This document shows positions 34,151 through 43,390 of a DNA stretch of 55,290 nt, in pieces. Source of the stretch: Cyclobacteriaceae bacterium (lineage in GTDB: Bacteria > Bacteroidota > Bacteroidia > Cytophagales > Cyclobacteriaceae). The translations under genes and the position numbers were made by a program. Numbering within the stretch: position 1 is the stretch's first letter; every line of letters starts with the position of its first letter. Where the stretch lies: the NCBI GenBank assembly GCA_025455015.1, contig JALONI010000009.1:1-55290 (forward strand). Reading direction: 5' to 3'. The notes below the pieces were generated by a model that made no database searches, was not told the DNA's origin, and worked only from the letters and a program-made list of their open reading frames with translations.

Positions 34151-35209
34151 ATGCGGGCCCGCACACTGATCATTTATGGTTCCTACGGGTACACCGGTCA
34201 GTTGGTGGTGGCCGAGTGCAAGCGAAAGAACATCCAGGTCATTTTAGCGGGGCGCGATGCGCCAAAACTGCAACGGCAAAGTGCTGAGTCGGGCTTTCCA
34301 TACGAAGTGGTAGACGTGCACCAGGCCGGAGCGCTCAGAGAGGTGTTGGCCAAGGGCATCGCGGTCATTCACTGTGCCGGCCCGTTCGTGCACACGGCCC
34401 AGGCCATGGTGGAGGCTTGTCTCCAAACCCAAACGCATTATACCGACATTACGGGCGAGTATCGCGTGTTTGAACAATTAGCGGGGTACGATGCGCGAGC
34501 GAAGGCCAGCGGCATCATGGTTTTGCCGGGCACCGGCTTTGATGTGGTTCCCTCGGATTGTTTGGCCGTACACTTAAAGAACCGGCTTCCTTCGGCCACC
34601 CATTTGCAGTTGGCGTTTGCCATGTCAAAAGGAGGCCTTTCGCGGGGCACCAAACGCACGATGATCGAAGGGCTGGGCGAAGGCGGATGTATTCGTGAAA
34701 ACGGAACGTTGGTGCCCATTGCGTTGGGAGACCGAACCGCGGAGATTGATTTTGGTGCATTCCGAACGAAGGCGTTGTGCATCCCCTGGGGCGATATCGC
34801 CACCGCCTGGCGCAGCACGGGCATCCCCAATATTGAGGTATATGCCGGGGCAACGGAGGCGATGATCAAAAATGCCAGACGCGCGCGCTACATCAACTGG
34901 TTGCTGCGGAGGGCATGGCTCAAAAGGATACTACTTCGCAAAATCGACCGGCAGAAGCCCGGCCCCAGCCGCGAAAAATTAGAAGCAGGCCGCAGTTACC
35001 TCTGGGGAAGAGTGTGGGATGCGGAGGGCCGCACGCTGGAAAGCCGACTGGAGACGGTGAGCGGCTATCAGCTTACGGCCGTTACGGCTGTGTTGATTGC
35101 CGAGAAGATTATCCAGGGGAACGTTAAGCCGGGCTATCAAACACCTGCCATGGCGTATGGAGCGGATTTGATTTTGGAGGTGCCATCCACGCACCGAACG
35201 GATTCCTGA
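34151..35209 (+). CDS. Saccharopine dehydrogenase-like oxidoreductase
   Basis: The 352-residue protein has an N-terminal NAD(P)-binding fold (YGSYGYTGQL, 9-18; LAGRD) and the saccharopine dehydrogenase family features HCAGPFVHTAQAMVEACL, THYTDITGE and LPGTGFDVVPSDCLA. Relatives of this shape include trans-acting enoyl reductases and proteins of unknown substrate; true saccharopine dehydrogenases differ in the C-terminal half. It stands alone between the PorE-like gene and a convergent pair. Confidence 0.83.
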   Translation: MRARTLIIYGSYGYTGQLVVAECKRKNIQVILAGRDAPKLQRQSAESGFPYEVVDVHQAGALREVLAKGIAVIHCAGPFVHTAQAMVEACLQTQTHYTDITGEYRVFEQLAGYDARAKASGIMVLPGTGFDVVPSDCLAVHLKNRLPSATHLQLAFAMSKGGLSRGTKRTMIEGLGEGGCIRENGTLVPIALGDRTAEIDFGAFRTKALCIPWGDIATAWRSTGIPNIEVYAGATEAMIKNARRARYINWLLRRAWLKRILLRKIDRQKPGPSREKLEAGRSYLWGRVWDAEGRTLESRLETVSGYQLTAVTAVLIAEKIIQGNVKPGYQTPAMAYGADLILEVPSTHRTDS

Positions 35210-35253
35210 TCAACATAGACAACCCGGCTGCTGATTGGTCGATCAACGGGTTG

Positions 35254-35565
35254 TCAAATATGAAACACCCACTCCTTATACTGCCCGTCAGTCGGATTGA
35301 AATCAGCGCGTTTTTGAAATGGCGACTCCAGTGTTTCGACCTGCTCAATTTTGGCAAGAGCTAAGTTCCGGTATCCCTCTTTACCTCCGGCTTTGGTAAA
35401 ACCCATCGCCTGCCAGCACACCAGCACAATTTGATTCCGGTTGGTTCGCGCAATGCCGTACGGATGCACCAACCGAGGGAAGGGCTCACCCTCTAACAAA
35501 ATGCGACACGCCCGTTTTTTCTCAGCGGCCTGCCACAGAAGCTGGGTAAGCTCCTCCAGCGTCAT
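35254..35565 (-). CDS. Small WYL-like protein
   Basis: From the ATG at 35565 (MTLEELTQLLWQ) it is 103 residues and overlaps the cyclotransferase stop by four bases. After a short helix the sequence PRLVHPYGIARTNRNQ, a central QIVLVCWQA strand, LALAKIEQVETLESPF and a final KR resemble the beta-rich core of a WYL domain without the DNA-binding part. WYL domains sense nucleic acid or other ligands in regulators. The likeness is by eye and weak. Confidence 0.5.
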   Translation of the reverse strand: MTLEELTQLLWQAAEKKRACRILLEGEPFPRLVHPYGIARTNRNQIVLVCWQAMGFTKAGGKEGYRNLALAKIEQVETLESPFQKRADFNPTDGQYKEWVFHI

Positions 35566-36362
35566 TGCGGCTTGGGTTCCTCGCGGAATTTCAGCGCCAC
35601 CATGTTGGGCCACAACTTGCCAGTAATCAACACCATCTTGCTTTTGGGCTCGTAGGCAATGCCGTTAAGTACATCGGCATTCGGATTGCCCGGGTAAACC
35701 GCCTCGGCCACCTGCGCCAAGTCCATGCGGCCCACCACCTTGCCCGTGGCAGGGTCTATTTTCACGATGAAGTTTGTTTGCCATTGGTTGGCGTACACAA
35801 ACCCGTCAATAAACTCCAGTTCGTTCAGATTTTTGACGGTGATGTCGTTTTCCGTCACGCTGAGTGTGCGTACCGGTTGTAGCGAAAGGGTATCCAAAAA
35901 GTATAATTTCTCCGTGCCATCGCTCACGATCAGGTGCTTGCCATCGTGAGTGATGCCCCACCCTTCGCGCTCATACGTGAACTCACCCAGTTTTTGGTAG
36001 GTCTTGAAGTCATAGATGAATCCTTTTTTATTTTTCCAAGTGAGCTGGTAAATTTTGTTGTTGAGCACCGCAATGCCTTCGCCAAAGTATTCGGTATCTA
36101 ACACCACCTTCTTCTCCTGTTTGCCGGTGGCGATATCCACTTCGGCAATCCACGAAGTGCCATTTTGGCCGGTACTTTCCAGCAGCTTGCCTTGTTCTAC
36201 CACCAGGCCTTGGGTGAAGGCTTGCGTGTCGTGCGGAAAAATTTTATAGATCGAGTAGGGAATCACCGGGGTACCGGCAGGCTTTTCGGGTTCTTTTTTG
36301 GGCCCGCAGGCAACCATCCCCAAACCCAATAAGCAGAGGCTTGTTTGCAGTACTCGTTTCAT
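35562..36362 (-). CDS. Glutaminyl-peptide cyclotransferase, beta-propeller type, lipoprotein
   Basis: The 266-residue protein begins with a lipoprotein signal ending in MVACG (cysteine near residue 19). The mature part is a five-bladed propeller of the plant/bacterial glutamine cyclotransferase type: PHDTQAFTQGLVVEQGKLLESTGQNGTS near the start, EREGWGITHDGKHLIVSDGT, NELEFIDGFVYANQWQT and ADVLNGIAYEP. It converts N-terminal glutamine of exported proteins to pyroglutamate. In Bacteroidota this modification is important for periplasmic proteins trimmed by signal peptidase. Its stop overlaps the small WYL-like gene downstream. Confidence 0.92.
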   Translation of the reverse strand: MKRVLQTSLCLLGLGMVACGPKKEPEKPAGTPVIPYSIYKIFPHDTQAFTQGLVVEQGKLLESTGQNGTSWIAEVDIATGKQEKKVVLDTEYFGEGIAVLNNKIYQLTWKNKKGFIYDFKTYQKLGEFTYEREGWGITHDGKHLIVSDGTEKLYFLDTLSLQPVRTLSVTENDITVKNLNELEFIDGFVYANQWQTNFIVKIDPATGKVVGRMDLAQVAEAVYPGNPNADVLNGIAYEPKSKMVLITGKLWPNMVALKFREEPKPQ

Positions 36363-36519
36363 ACACCGGGCGCGTTAAATTTTTTGACAGCATCATCGAT
36401 CAGCAACACCCCGTCCGCAACGGGTGGTGGTGAACATGGTTGACGGCCGTTGCACTTTACGTTTCGGATGGCGGTGCTGGCGCTGTCCGCCAACAGAAAC
36501 CACAAAACCAGTTTTTTCT

Positions 36520-37557
36520 TCATCGGCTATTGACAATCGTGATGCGGCACGGTTTTTCGGCCATCAGGTGTCCAAACTTACTGAAATTCACGTTTTGCTC
36601 CGTCAGAAAATCCTCGAAGGCGTGCCCTTCGTCCGCAGCGATGGCCACCAGAAGTCCACCGCTGGTCTGCGGGTCGCACAGCGTAAGCAACGACTCGCTG
36701 CCGATGCCCTGCACGTGTGGCTCATACCGCTGCCAGTTGCGCATGGTGTTGTCGGGATAGATGAACTGTTGGGTGTAGTGTGTCACGCCCGCAATCAACG
36801 GGATGCGCGGGTAATCGATTTCCGCAGAGAGGCCGCTTCCTTCGCACATCTCCCACAAGTGGCCGAGCAGCCCAAAGCCGGTGATATCCGTGAGGGCGTG
36901 CACATACGGCAGCGCACCCAGTGCCGAGCCGATGTGGTTGAGCGTTTGCATCAGGCGTACGGCTTCAGCCACGTCCGCTTCGCGCGCGAGCCCTCGTTTT
37001 TGCGCGGTGGTGATGAGGCCTGTGCCAAGGGGCTTGGTCAGGTAGAGCACATCGCCCGGCTGTGCGGTGTTGTTGCGCTTGAGGTGCTCTTCGTTCACGC
37101 GGCCGGTTACGGCCAACCCAAAAATTGGTTCGGGACTGTCGATGCTATGGCCCCCGGCCAGCGGGATATTTGCCTGCGCGCAAATGCTACGGGCACCCTC
37201 CAATACTTGTTGCGCCACCTCCACGGGGATTTTTTCCACGGGCCACCCCAAAATGGCGATTGCCAGCAGGGGGCTGCCACCCATCGCGTACACATCGCTG
37301 AGGGCATTGGCTGAGGCGATGGCGCCAAAGGTGAAGGCATCGTCCACGATCGGCATGAAAAAATCGGTGGTGCTGATCAGGCAGGTACCATTGCCCAGGG
37401 CGTACACGGCCGCATCGTCTTTGGATTCGTGGCCCACCAACAGCGCAGGGAAGTGGGGGGCGGTGGTGGCCGACTGGAGTATTTTGTCGAGCACGGCAGG
37501 CGCAATCTTGCAGCCACAGCCAGCCCCGTGCGAAAAGTGTGTGAGTTGGATAGACAT
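36520..37557 (-). CDS. selD: Selenide, water dikinase
   Basis: SelD makes selenophosphate from selenide and ATP. The 345-residue protein begins SIQLTHFSHGAGCGCKI; C14 and K17 correspond to Cys17 and Lys20 of the E. coli enzyme, so it uses cysteine rather than selenocysteine. It has the aminoimidazole ribonucleotide synthetase-like ATP fold: STTDFFMPIVDDAFTFG, ANALSDVYAMGG and AGGHSIDSPEP. No selA, selB or mnmH lies nearby, so the selenophosphate may go to tRNA 2-selenouridine or a cofactor made elsewhere. Confidence 0.95.
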   Translation of the reverse strand: MSIQLTHFSHGAGCGCKIAPAVLDKILQSATTAPHFPALLVGHESKDDAAVYALGNGTCLISTTDFFMPIVDDAFTFGAIASANALSDVYAMGGSPLLAIAILGWPVEKIPVEVAQQVLEGARSICAQANIPLAGGHSIDSPEPIFGLAVTGRVNEEHLKRNNTAQPGDVLYLTKPLGTGLITTAQKRGLAREADVAEAVRLMQTLNHIGSALGALPYVHALTDITGFGLLGHLWEMCEGSGLSAEIDYPRIPLIAGVTHYTQQFIYPDNTMRNWQRYEPHVQGIGSESLLTLCDPQTSGGLLVAIAADEGHAFEDFLTEQNVNFSKFGHLMAEKPCRITIVNSR

Positions 37558-37837
37558 TTATTTTCTCCGGTTGGTTCTTTACGTGACGGTGGTGGCCCCT
37601 GGTGTTTGTAGTTGCATTGCGCAGACAGACGCAGATGAATTTCCATCACCATCCGTATGATTTGCGCAAACTAGTTTCGTGTGCTACTTCCAATTGTTTA
37701 GACGGTTCAAATATACATCGCGTGCCGCCAGTTAGGCGATGCGAACACCTGCCGGCTACGATCACACGCTGGTTGGCCGATGCCCTAACAACAGTAAGGT
37801 TCAACAAAAAGATTTTAACAAAAAATTTAAAGTCTAC
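37558..37837. other. Intergenic region before the metY promoter
   Basis: About 280 bases between the divergent selD gene and the met leader. It becomes AT-rich towards 37800-37860. No gene, repeat or clear selD promoter is seen; short open frames here have no protein likeness. Confidence 0.4.
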
Positions 37838-37868
37838 TTGCAAACTATACTAAAGCACCCTACGTTTG
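37838..37868 (+). promoter_or_regulatory. Promoter of the metY-metX-hom transcript
   Basis: TTG (37838-37840), 20 bases, then TACGTTTG (37861-37868), a perfect match to the Bacteroidota consensus. Transcription would begin near 37875, about 30 bases before the SAM aptamer. Confidence 0.7.
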
Positions 37869-37901
37869 TACCATCAGATCGATGAAGCGAAAGCCAGTCG
37901 A

Positions 37902-38002
37902 TTTATAAAGAAGCGCTGAGAGAACAGGCTCTATGACGCGCTAGCAACCCCTAAAACGGGTGCTAAAGCCTGCCCCGGTAAAGGTTACCGGGGATCAATA
38001 AA
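37902..38002 (+). promoter_or_regulatory. SAM riboswitch (SAM-I type)
   Basis: The leader RNA shows the SAM-I layout: GAGAGA kink-turn side (37918-37923), CAGGCT (37925-37930) pairing with AGCCTG (37967-37972), ATGACGC, then AGCAACC and GGGTGCTAAA, the core motif that binds SAM, and a strong P4 hairpin CCCCGGTAA/TTACCGGGG (37973-37981 and 37985-37993). A weak P1 is formed by TTTAT and ATAAA at the ends. It lies between a consensus promoter and metY, the expected place. No downstream T-tract terminator is evident, so control may act on translation or through a later structure. A covariance-model search with the Rfam SAM models would settle it. Confidence 0.78.
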
Positions 38003-39595
<1,593 letters not shown>

Positions 39596-39641
39596 TCCCC
39601 TTTTTTCACCGAGGACGAAAACCCATAAAACCGGTAGCCTT

Positions 39642-39670
39642 GCGCCCGTCTCCCTGGGGGAGACGGGCGC
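39642..39670 (+). promoter_or_regulatory. Strong hairpin directly before metX
   Basis: GCGCCCGTCTCCC (39642-39654) and GGGAGACGGGCGC (39658-39670) form a perfect 13-base-pair stem with a three-base loop, ending nine bases before the metX ATG. There is no T tract, so it is not a standard terminator. It may protect or process the RNA between metY and metX, or limit ribosome loading on metX. Confidence 0.6.
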
Positions 39671-39679
39671 AACTAACCT

Positions 39680-40723
39680 ATGATCAAAGCAGACCATATT
39701 TTTCACTTTACCAGTGCGTTTGACTTGGAAGCGGGCGGGAAACTGCCCGGCTTTCAACTCAAGTACACCACCGTGGGCCAGTTGAACAAAACCCGCAGCA
39801 ACGTGGTGTGGATCTGTCATGCCCTTACGGGGAACTCAGATGTGACCACGTGGTGGAACGACTTCTTTGCGGCAGGCAGCCCCTATGATCCGCGCGATTG
39901 GTTCATCATTTGTGCCAACACGCTGGGCGGGTGCTATGGCTCCACCGGCCCCCTGTCGGTGAACGCGGCCACGGGCAAAAACTACTTTCATGACTTCCCG
40001 ACCCTGACCAACCGCGATGTGGTGCGTGCCTTTGATTTGCTCCGTCAGCAATTGAAGATCGAACGCATCCACACGGTGATCGGAGGCTCGCTTGGGGGGC
40101 AGCAGGCACTGGAATGGGCTATTGCGCAGCCTTCCGTTTTTGACCATGCCGTGCTGGTGGCCTGCAATGCCCTGCACTCGCCTTGGGGCATTGCCTTTAA
40201 CGAGGCGCAGCGCATGGCCATTGCGGCAGATGCGACCTGGAAGGAGTCGGACGCCCGCGCGGGCATTGACGGGATGAAGGCCGCCCGCGCCATGGCCATG
40301 ATATCGTACCGCACCTACGAGGGCTTTGGCATCACCCAGGCCGAGAAAACAAACGAGAAAATAGAGGACTTTCGGGCGGCTTCGTACCAGCGCTACCAAG
40401 GCCAGAAGTTGGCCAACCGGTTCAACGCGTTCACGTATTGGACGCTAACCAAAATGATGGACAGCCACAACGTGGGGCGCGGCCGCGAGTCGGTCGAACG
40501 GGCACTTGGCCAGGTGAAGGCGCGCACCCTGGTGGTGGCCGTGGACAGCGACCTGCTGTTTCCGCCCAGCGAGCAGGCGTATCTGGCGCGGCACATTCCC
40601 GATGCTACCCTGGAAACAATCACCTCGCCCTATGGGCACGATGGCTTTTTGGTGGAGTTTGAATCGCTCAAGAAATCCGTTCGTGCCTTTTTGCAACATC
40701 AGCCAAACGAAATAGAATTCTAG
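39680..40723 (+). CDS. metX: Homoserine O-acetyltransferase
   Basis: Acetylates homoserine from acetyl-CoA, the committed step that feeds MetY. The 347-residue alpha/beta hydrolase-fold protein has the CHALTGNSDVT oxyanion region, the nucleophile in GGSLGGQQALEW (S137), VVAVDSDLLFPP with the catalytic aspartate and SPYGHDGFLVE with the histidine. Acetyl rather than succinyl use fits pairing with MetY, but MetX-type enzymes can differ in acyl choice. It lies 84 bases after metY and two before hom. Confidence 0.94.
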   Translation: MIKADHIFHFTSAFDLEAGGKLPGFQLKYTTVGQLNKTRSNVVWICHALTGNSDVTTWWNDFFAAGSPYDPRDWFIICANTLGGCYGSTGPLSVNAATGKNYFHDFPTLTNRDVVRAFDLLRQQLKIERIHTVIGGSLGGQQALEWAIAQPSVFDHAVLVACNALHSPWGIAFNEAQRMAIAADATWKESDARAGIDGMKAARAMAMISYRTYEGFGITQAEKTNEKIEDFRAASYQRYQGQKLANRFNAFTYWTLTKMMDSHNVGRGRESVERALGQVKARTLVVAVDSDLLFPPSEQAYLARHIPDATLETITSPYGHDGFLVEFESLKKSVRAFLQHQPNEIEF

Positions 40724-40725
40724 AC

Positions 40726-42021
40726 ATGAAAAAGAAATTGAAACTGGGTGTTTTCGGATTTGGCTGCGTAGGCCAGGGCCTCTACCACGTGCTTAACGAG
40801 ACGCACGGGGTAAAAGCCGAAATCAAAAAAATCGCGGTGAAGAATCGCGACAAGCAGCGCATGTTGCCGGCTGCCGTATTCACGTACGACCATGCCGAGA
40901 TTCTGAACGACCCGGAGATTGATGTGGTGGTGGAGCTGATTGACGATGCCGATGCGGCCTTCAACATTGTTAAAACTGCTTTGCAACACGGCAAGCACGT
41001 AGTTACCGCCAACAAAAAAATGCTGGCCGAAAACCTGGAGGAAATCTATCAGTTGCAACAGCAGTACGACCGCTCGGTGTTGTACGAAGGCTCGGTGTGT
41101 GGCAGTATTCCCATCATCCGCAACCTGGAAGAATATTACGACAACGATCTGCTCAACAGCATTGAGGGCATCTTCAATGGCTCTACCAACTTTATCCTCA
41201 CCAAGGTTTTTGAAGAGAACAAAAGTTACGAGGAGGCACTGAAAGGGGCGCAGGCGTTGGGCTTTGCCGAAACCGACCCTTCGCTGGATGTCAAAGGCTT
41301 CGACCCCAAGTATAAACTGACCATCGCGCTGGCCCACACGTTTGGGTTGTTTGTGAAGCCGGACCAAATCATCAACCTGGGGATTGACAAAATTTCAGGC
41401 GTAGATTTGAAATATGCGCGGGAGAATGGCTACACCATCAAGCTCATTGCGCGGGCGGTGCGCGAAGGCAGCCATGTGTTTGCCTTTGTGGCCCCGCAAT
41501 TTGTGCCGGCCCAGCATTTTTTGGCGCCCATCCGCAACGAGTTCAATGCCGTGGTGGTAAACGGGGCGTTTGCCGAAAACCAGATTTTTGTGGGCAAGGG
41601 CGCGGGCAGCTATCCCACCGGGTCGGCTGTGCTGTCGGATGTCTCCGCCCTCACGTTCGACTACCGCTACGAATACAAAAAACGCCTGCAAGGCGACCGC
41701 CACGTATTTTCGAACGAGGCCACCATCGATGTGATCGTCAGCTTTGCCGAAAAGGACGCCCTCATGCCCCAGCAGTTTGACGTGTTCAAGGGAGGCTACC
41801 AGGGGCATGGGTTTCAGTACATGCAGGGAACCATCTCGTTGGCCAAATTGGCGCAATGGGGACAGCGTGCCGACTTGAGCGTGATATTGGCCCCCGGGGC
41901 CAAGCCTGTGGTGGCGTTACGAGATACTGCCCTTGATCGGAAAGTGACTACTGAGCAACTTTCTCACCTCGACTCTTTTTCATCTTCAGCGAGTATAGCT
42001 GGTATTGCAGCGATAGGGTAA
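40726..42021 (+). CDS. hom: Homoserine dehydrogenase
   Basis: Reduces aspartate semialdehyde to homoserine, the substrate of MetX. The 431-residue protein has the NAD(P) loop GVFGFGCVGQGL (9-20), the catalytic GSTNFILTKVFEE and AETDPSLDVKGFDPKYKL, and a shortened ACT-like C-terminal part. There is no aspartate kinase domain. The last 25 or so residues after VILAPGAKPVVALRD look unlike a hom ending and are read from sequence that also encodes the end of the convergent outer-membrane protein gene; the two overlap by 74 bases. The third gene of the met operon. Confidence 0.93.
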   Translation: MKKKLKLGVFGFGCVGQGLYHVLNETHGVKAEIKKIAVKNRDKQRMLPAAVFTYDHAEILNDPEIDVVVELIDDADAAFNIVKTALQHGKHVVTANKKMLAENLEEIYQLQQQYDRSVLYEGSVCGSIPIIRNLEEYYDNDLLNSIEGIFNGSTNFILTKVFEENKSYEEALKGAQALGFAETDPSLDVKGFDPKYKLTIALAHTFGLFVKPDQIINLGIDKISGVDLKYARENGYTIKLIARAVREGSHVFAFVAPQFVPAQHFLAPIRNEFNAVVVNGAFAENQIFVGKGAGSYPTGSAVLSDVSALTFDYRYEYKKRLQGDRHVFSNEATIDVIVSFAEKDALMPQQFDVFKGGYQGHGFQYMQGTISLAKLAQWGQRADLSVILAPGAKPVVALRDTALDRKVTTEQLSHLDSFSSSASIAGIAAIG

Positions 42022-42793
42022 CATACGAGATGTCAACGTTAAAGGGGTAGGGGGTCGAATTGAGATAAAGGTTGCTGGTGAAGCTGTGGCTAATCATACT
42101 TTGGTGGCATAACTGAAATATAAAACGGCCATAGTGTGCAGCGGCTCCATAACTTACGTATAGGCCAACAGGCTTGTGAACATCATCCATTTGATTAATG
42201 ATTTCCGCCACGCCCGGATGTTTGTTCCCAAATGATATGTCTTCATTTTCCATTGGTCGAAACTCTGTCCTGAATTGAATGCTGCCTCCACCAACAAGAA
42301 AAAACCTGAGGTTACCAGTTTTAAAAACCTGTAACTTTAATGTTGGCGCGACATCAAAGTTGTTGACAGCCAGGCTGGCGGATTTTCGTACCGGGCAAAA
42401 GGCACACTGTTCAGCTTGATTAAATACCATGAACGAATAGAATTGTTGAGAGTAGTTTATGCTCAAGGACACCTGTAAGTAGGAGCTAACCTTTCGGCTC
42501 ACAAAAACACCAACGCTGGGTTCGCGGTTGGGTGTGGTTGGGTCACTCAAAATGATGACATCACCTGCCTCCGCCCCGCCTCTAACGCTAGGCTGGTAAA
42601 TTTGAAAGACCGGCCCAAAAGCAAGCGGCTGTCCTAATCCAGGATGACAAGCGAGGGCATACATAGCAAAAAGAAAGAGGCCGAGGCCAAACGGCCCTTT
42701 TTTCTCACATCTACTTTTCACGAGCGTTGAATTTGATTCTGCTGGTTTGTATTCATAGTCTTCATTATTGGCATGGTTGCAATACTCAGTCAT
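41948..42793 (-). CDS. Outer-membrane beta-barrel-like protein
   Basis: A 281-residue protein with a hydrophobic stretch at about 32-55 (GPFGLGLFLFAMYALACHPGLG) that may be a signal peptide after an unusually long charged N-terminus; a downstream start is possible. The rest alternates polar and hydrophobic residues, with motifs such as SSYLQVSLSINYSQQFY and YVTLSLQYQLYSL like strands of an outer-membrane barrel. The family is not recognised. It overlaps the 3' end of hom by 74 bases. Confidence 0.6.
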   Translation of the reverse strand: MTEYCNHANNEDYEYKPAESNSTLVKSRCEKKGPFGLGLFLFAMYALACHPGLGQPLAFGPVFQIYQPSVRGGAEAGDVIILSDPTTPNREPSVGVFVSRKVSSYLQVSLSINYSQQFYSFMVFNQAEQCAFCPVRKSASLAVNNFDVAPTLKLQVFKTGNLRFFLVGGGSIQFRTEFRPMENEDISFGNKHPGVAEIINQMDDVHKPVGLYVSYGAAAHYGRFIFQLCHQSMISHSFTSNLYLNSTPYPFNVDISYVTLSLQYQLYSLKMKKSRGEKVAQ

Positions 42794-43300
42794 ACAATCC
42801 CTTTACCAAGCGGGTAACCGCCATTGGTGATTGGAAAGGTCAGTCCACTTTCAATTGTTGAGGTCGCGCCATTTGAGTAACCAAGCAAATCCAACACGGT
42901 CAGTGAATTCTGAAATTAGGCCAGGATGTCGTCAGCCTCAATGTTGCCCAACTAATTGATTTCTCTTGTTCGAAGGTATTGCTAAACGCCCTCTTAAAAA
43001 AGCAGTGCCCGGGGTAAAAAGTACAGGGTAATTCACTTTATATAAAACTGATAATCAGCGATCTAAAAGATCTAAGGCCTTTTTTGCTGACTCCGTTTGA
43101 AAGCACTTGCCTTTTGTGTCTTGCCCCCGAGGCGGACATTTTCGACAGAGAGCCCTCGGCAAGGTGTAAAACATGCTCGAAAACGAGTCAGCAACAGGCG
43201 ATAGACCATTTTGCGCCAAAGGGCTCGTGTGCCGTACTTGGTAAAAATGGGGGAATCGCGTCATGCCGCAAGGGTTTCCGCTAACCGAAATCTAATTTTC
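42794..43300. other. Intergenic region, possibly carrying a small RNA
   Basis: About 500 bases without a convincing protein. The first 250 hold nothing I can name. From about 43075 the plus strand has several short pairings (GCTCGAAAACGAG; CCGAGG with CCTCGG) and ends at a clear terminator. A minus-strand open frame of 69 codons (43055-43264) has no likeness to any family. tmRNA, RNase P RNA, SRP RNA and tRNA signatures are absent. Confidence 0.35.
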
Positions 43301-43303
43301 ACC

Positions 43304-43326
43304 CCCCTTCAACAAGGGGCTTTTTT
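43304..43326 (+). terminator. Terminator with no assigned upstream gene
   Basis: CCCCTT (43304-43309) and AAGGGG (43314-43319) around CAAC, then C and six Ts. It faces the plus strand just before the nqrF promoter. The nearest plus-strand gene, hom, ends 1.3 kb upstream. Confidence 0.65.
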
Positions 43327-43360
43327 GTTGTGCGAACGGCACATTTTTGAGGTCAATACC

Positions 43361-43368
43361 TATATTTG
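43361..43368 (+). promoter_or_regulatory. -7 promoter box of nqrF
   Basis: TATATTTG is a perfect TAnnTTTG match 23 bases before the nqrF ATG. No TTG lies at a good distance upstream. Confidence 0.45.
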
Positions 43369-43390
43369 TAGCCGCTAAATTTTTGCGCAT

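Noticed and set aside
43055-43264. 69-codon minus-strand frame before nqrF
   Set aside because: No family likeness, and it runs opposite the stretch that ends in a plus-strand terminator.
42794-43300. tmRNA, RNase P RNA or SRP RNA
   Set aside because: None of the conserved signatures of these RNAs is present.
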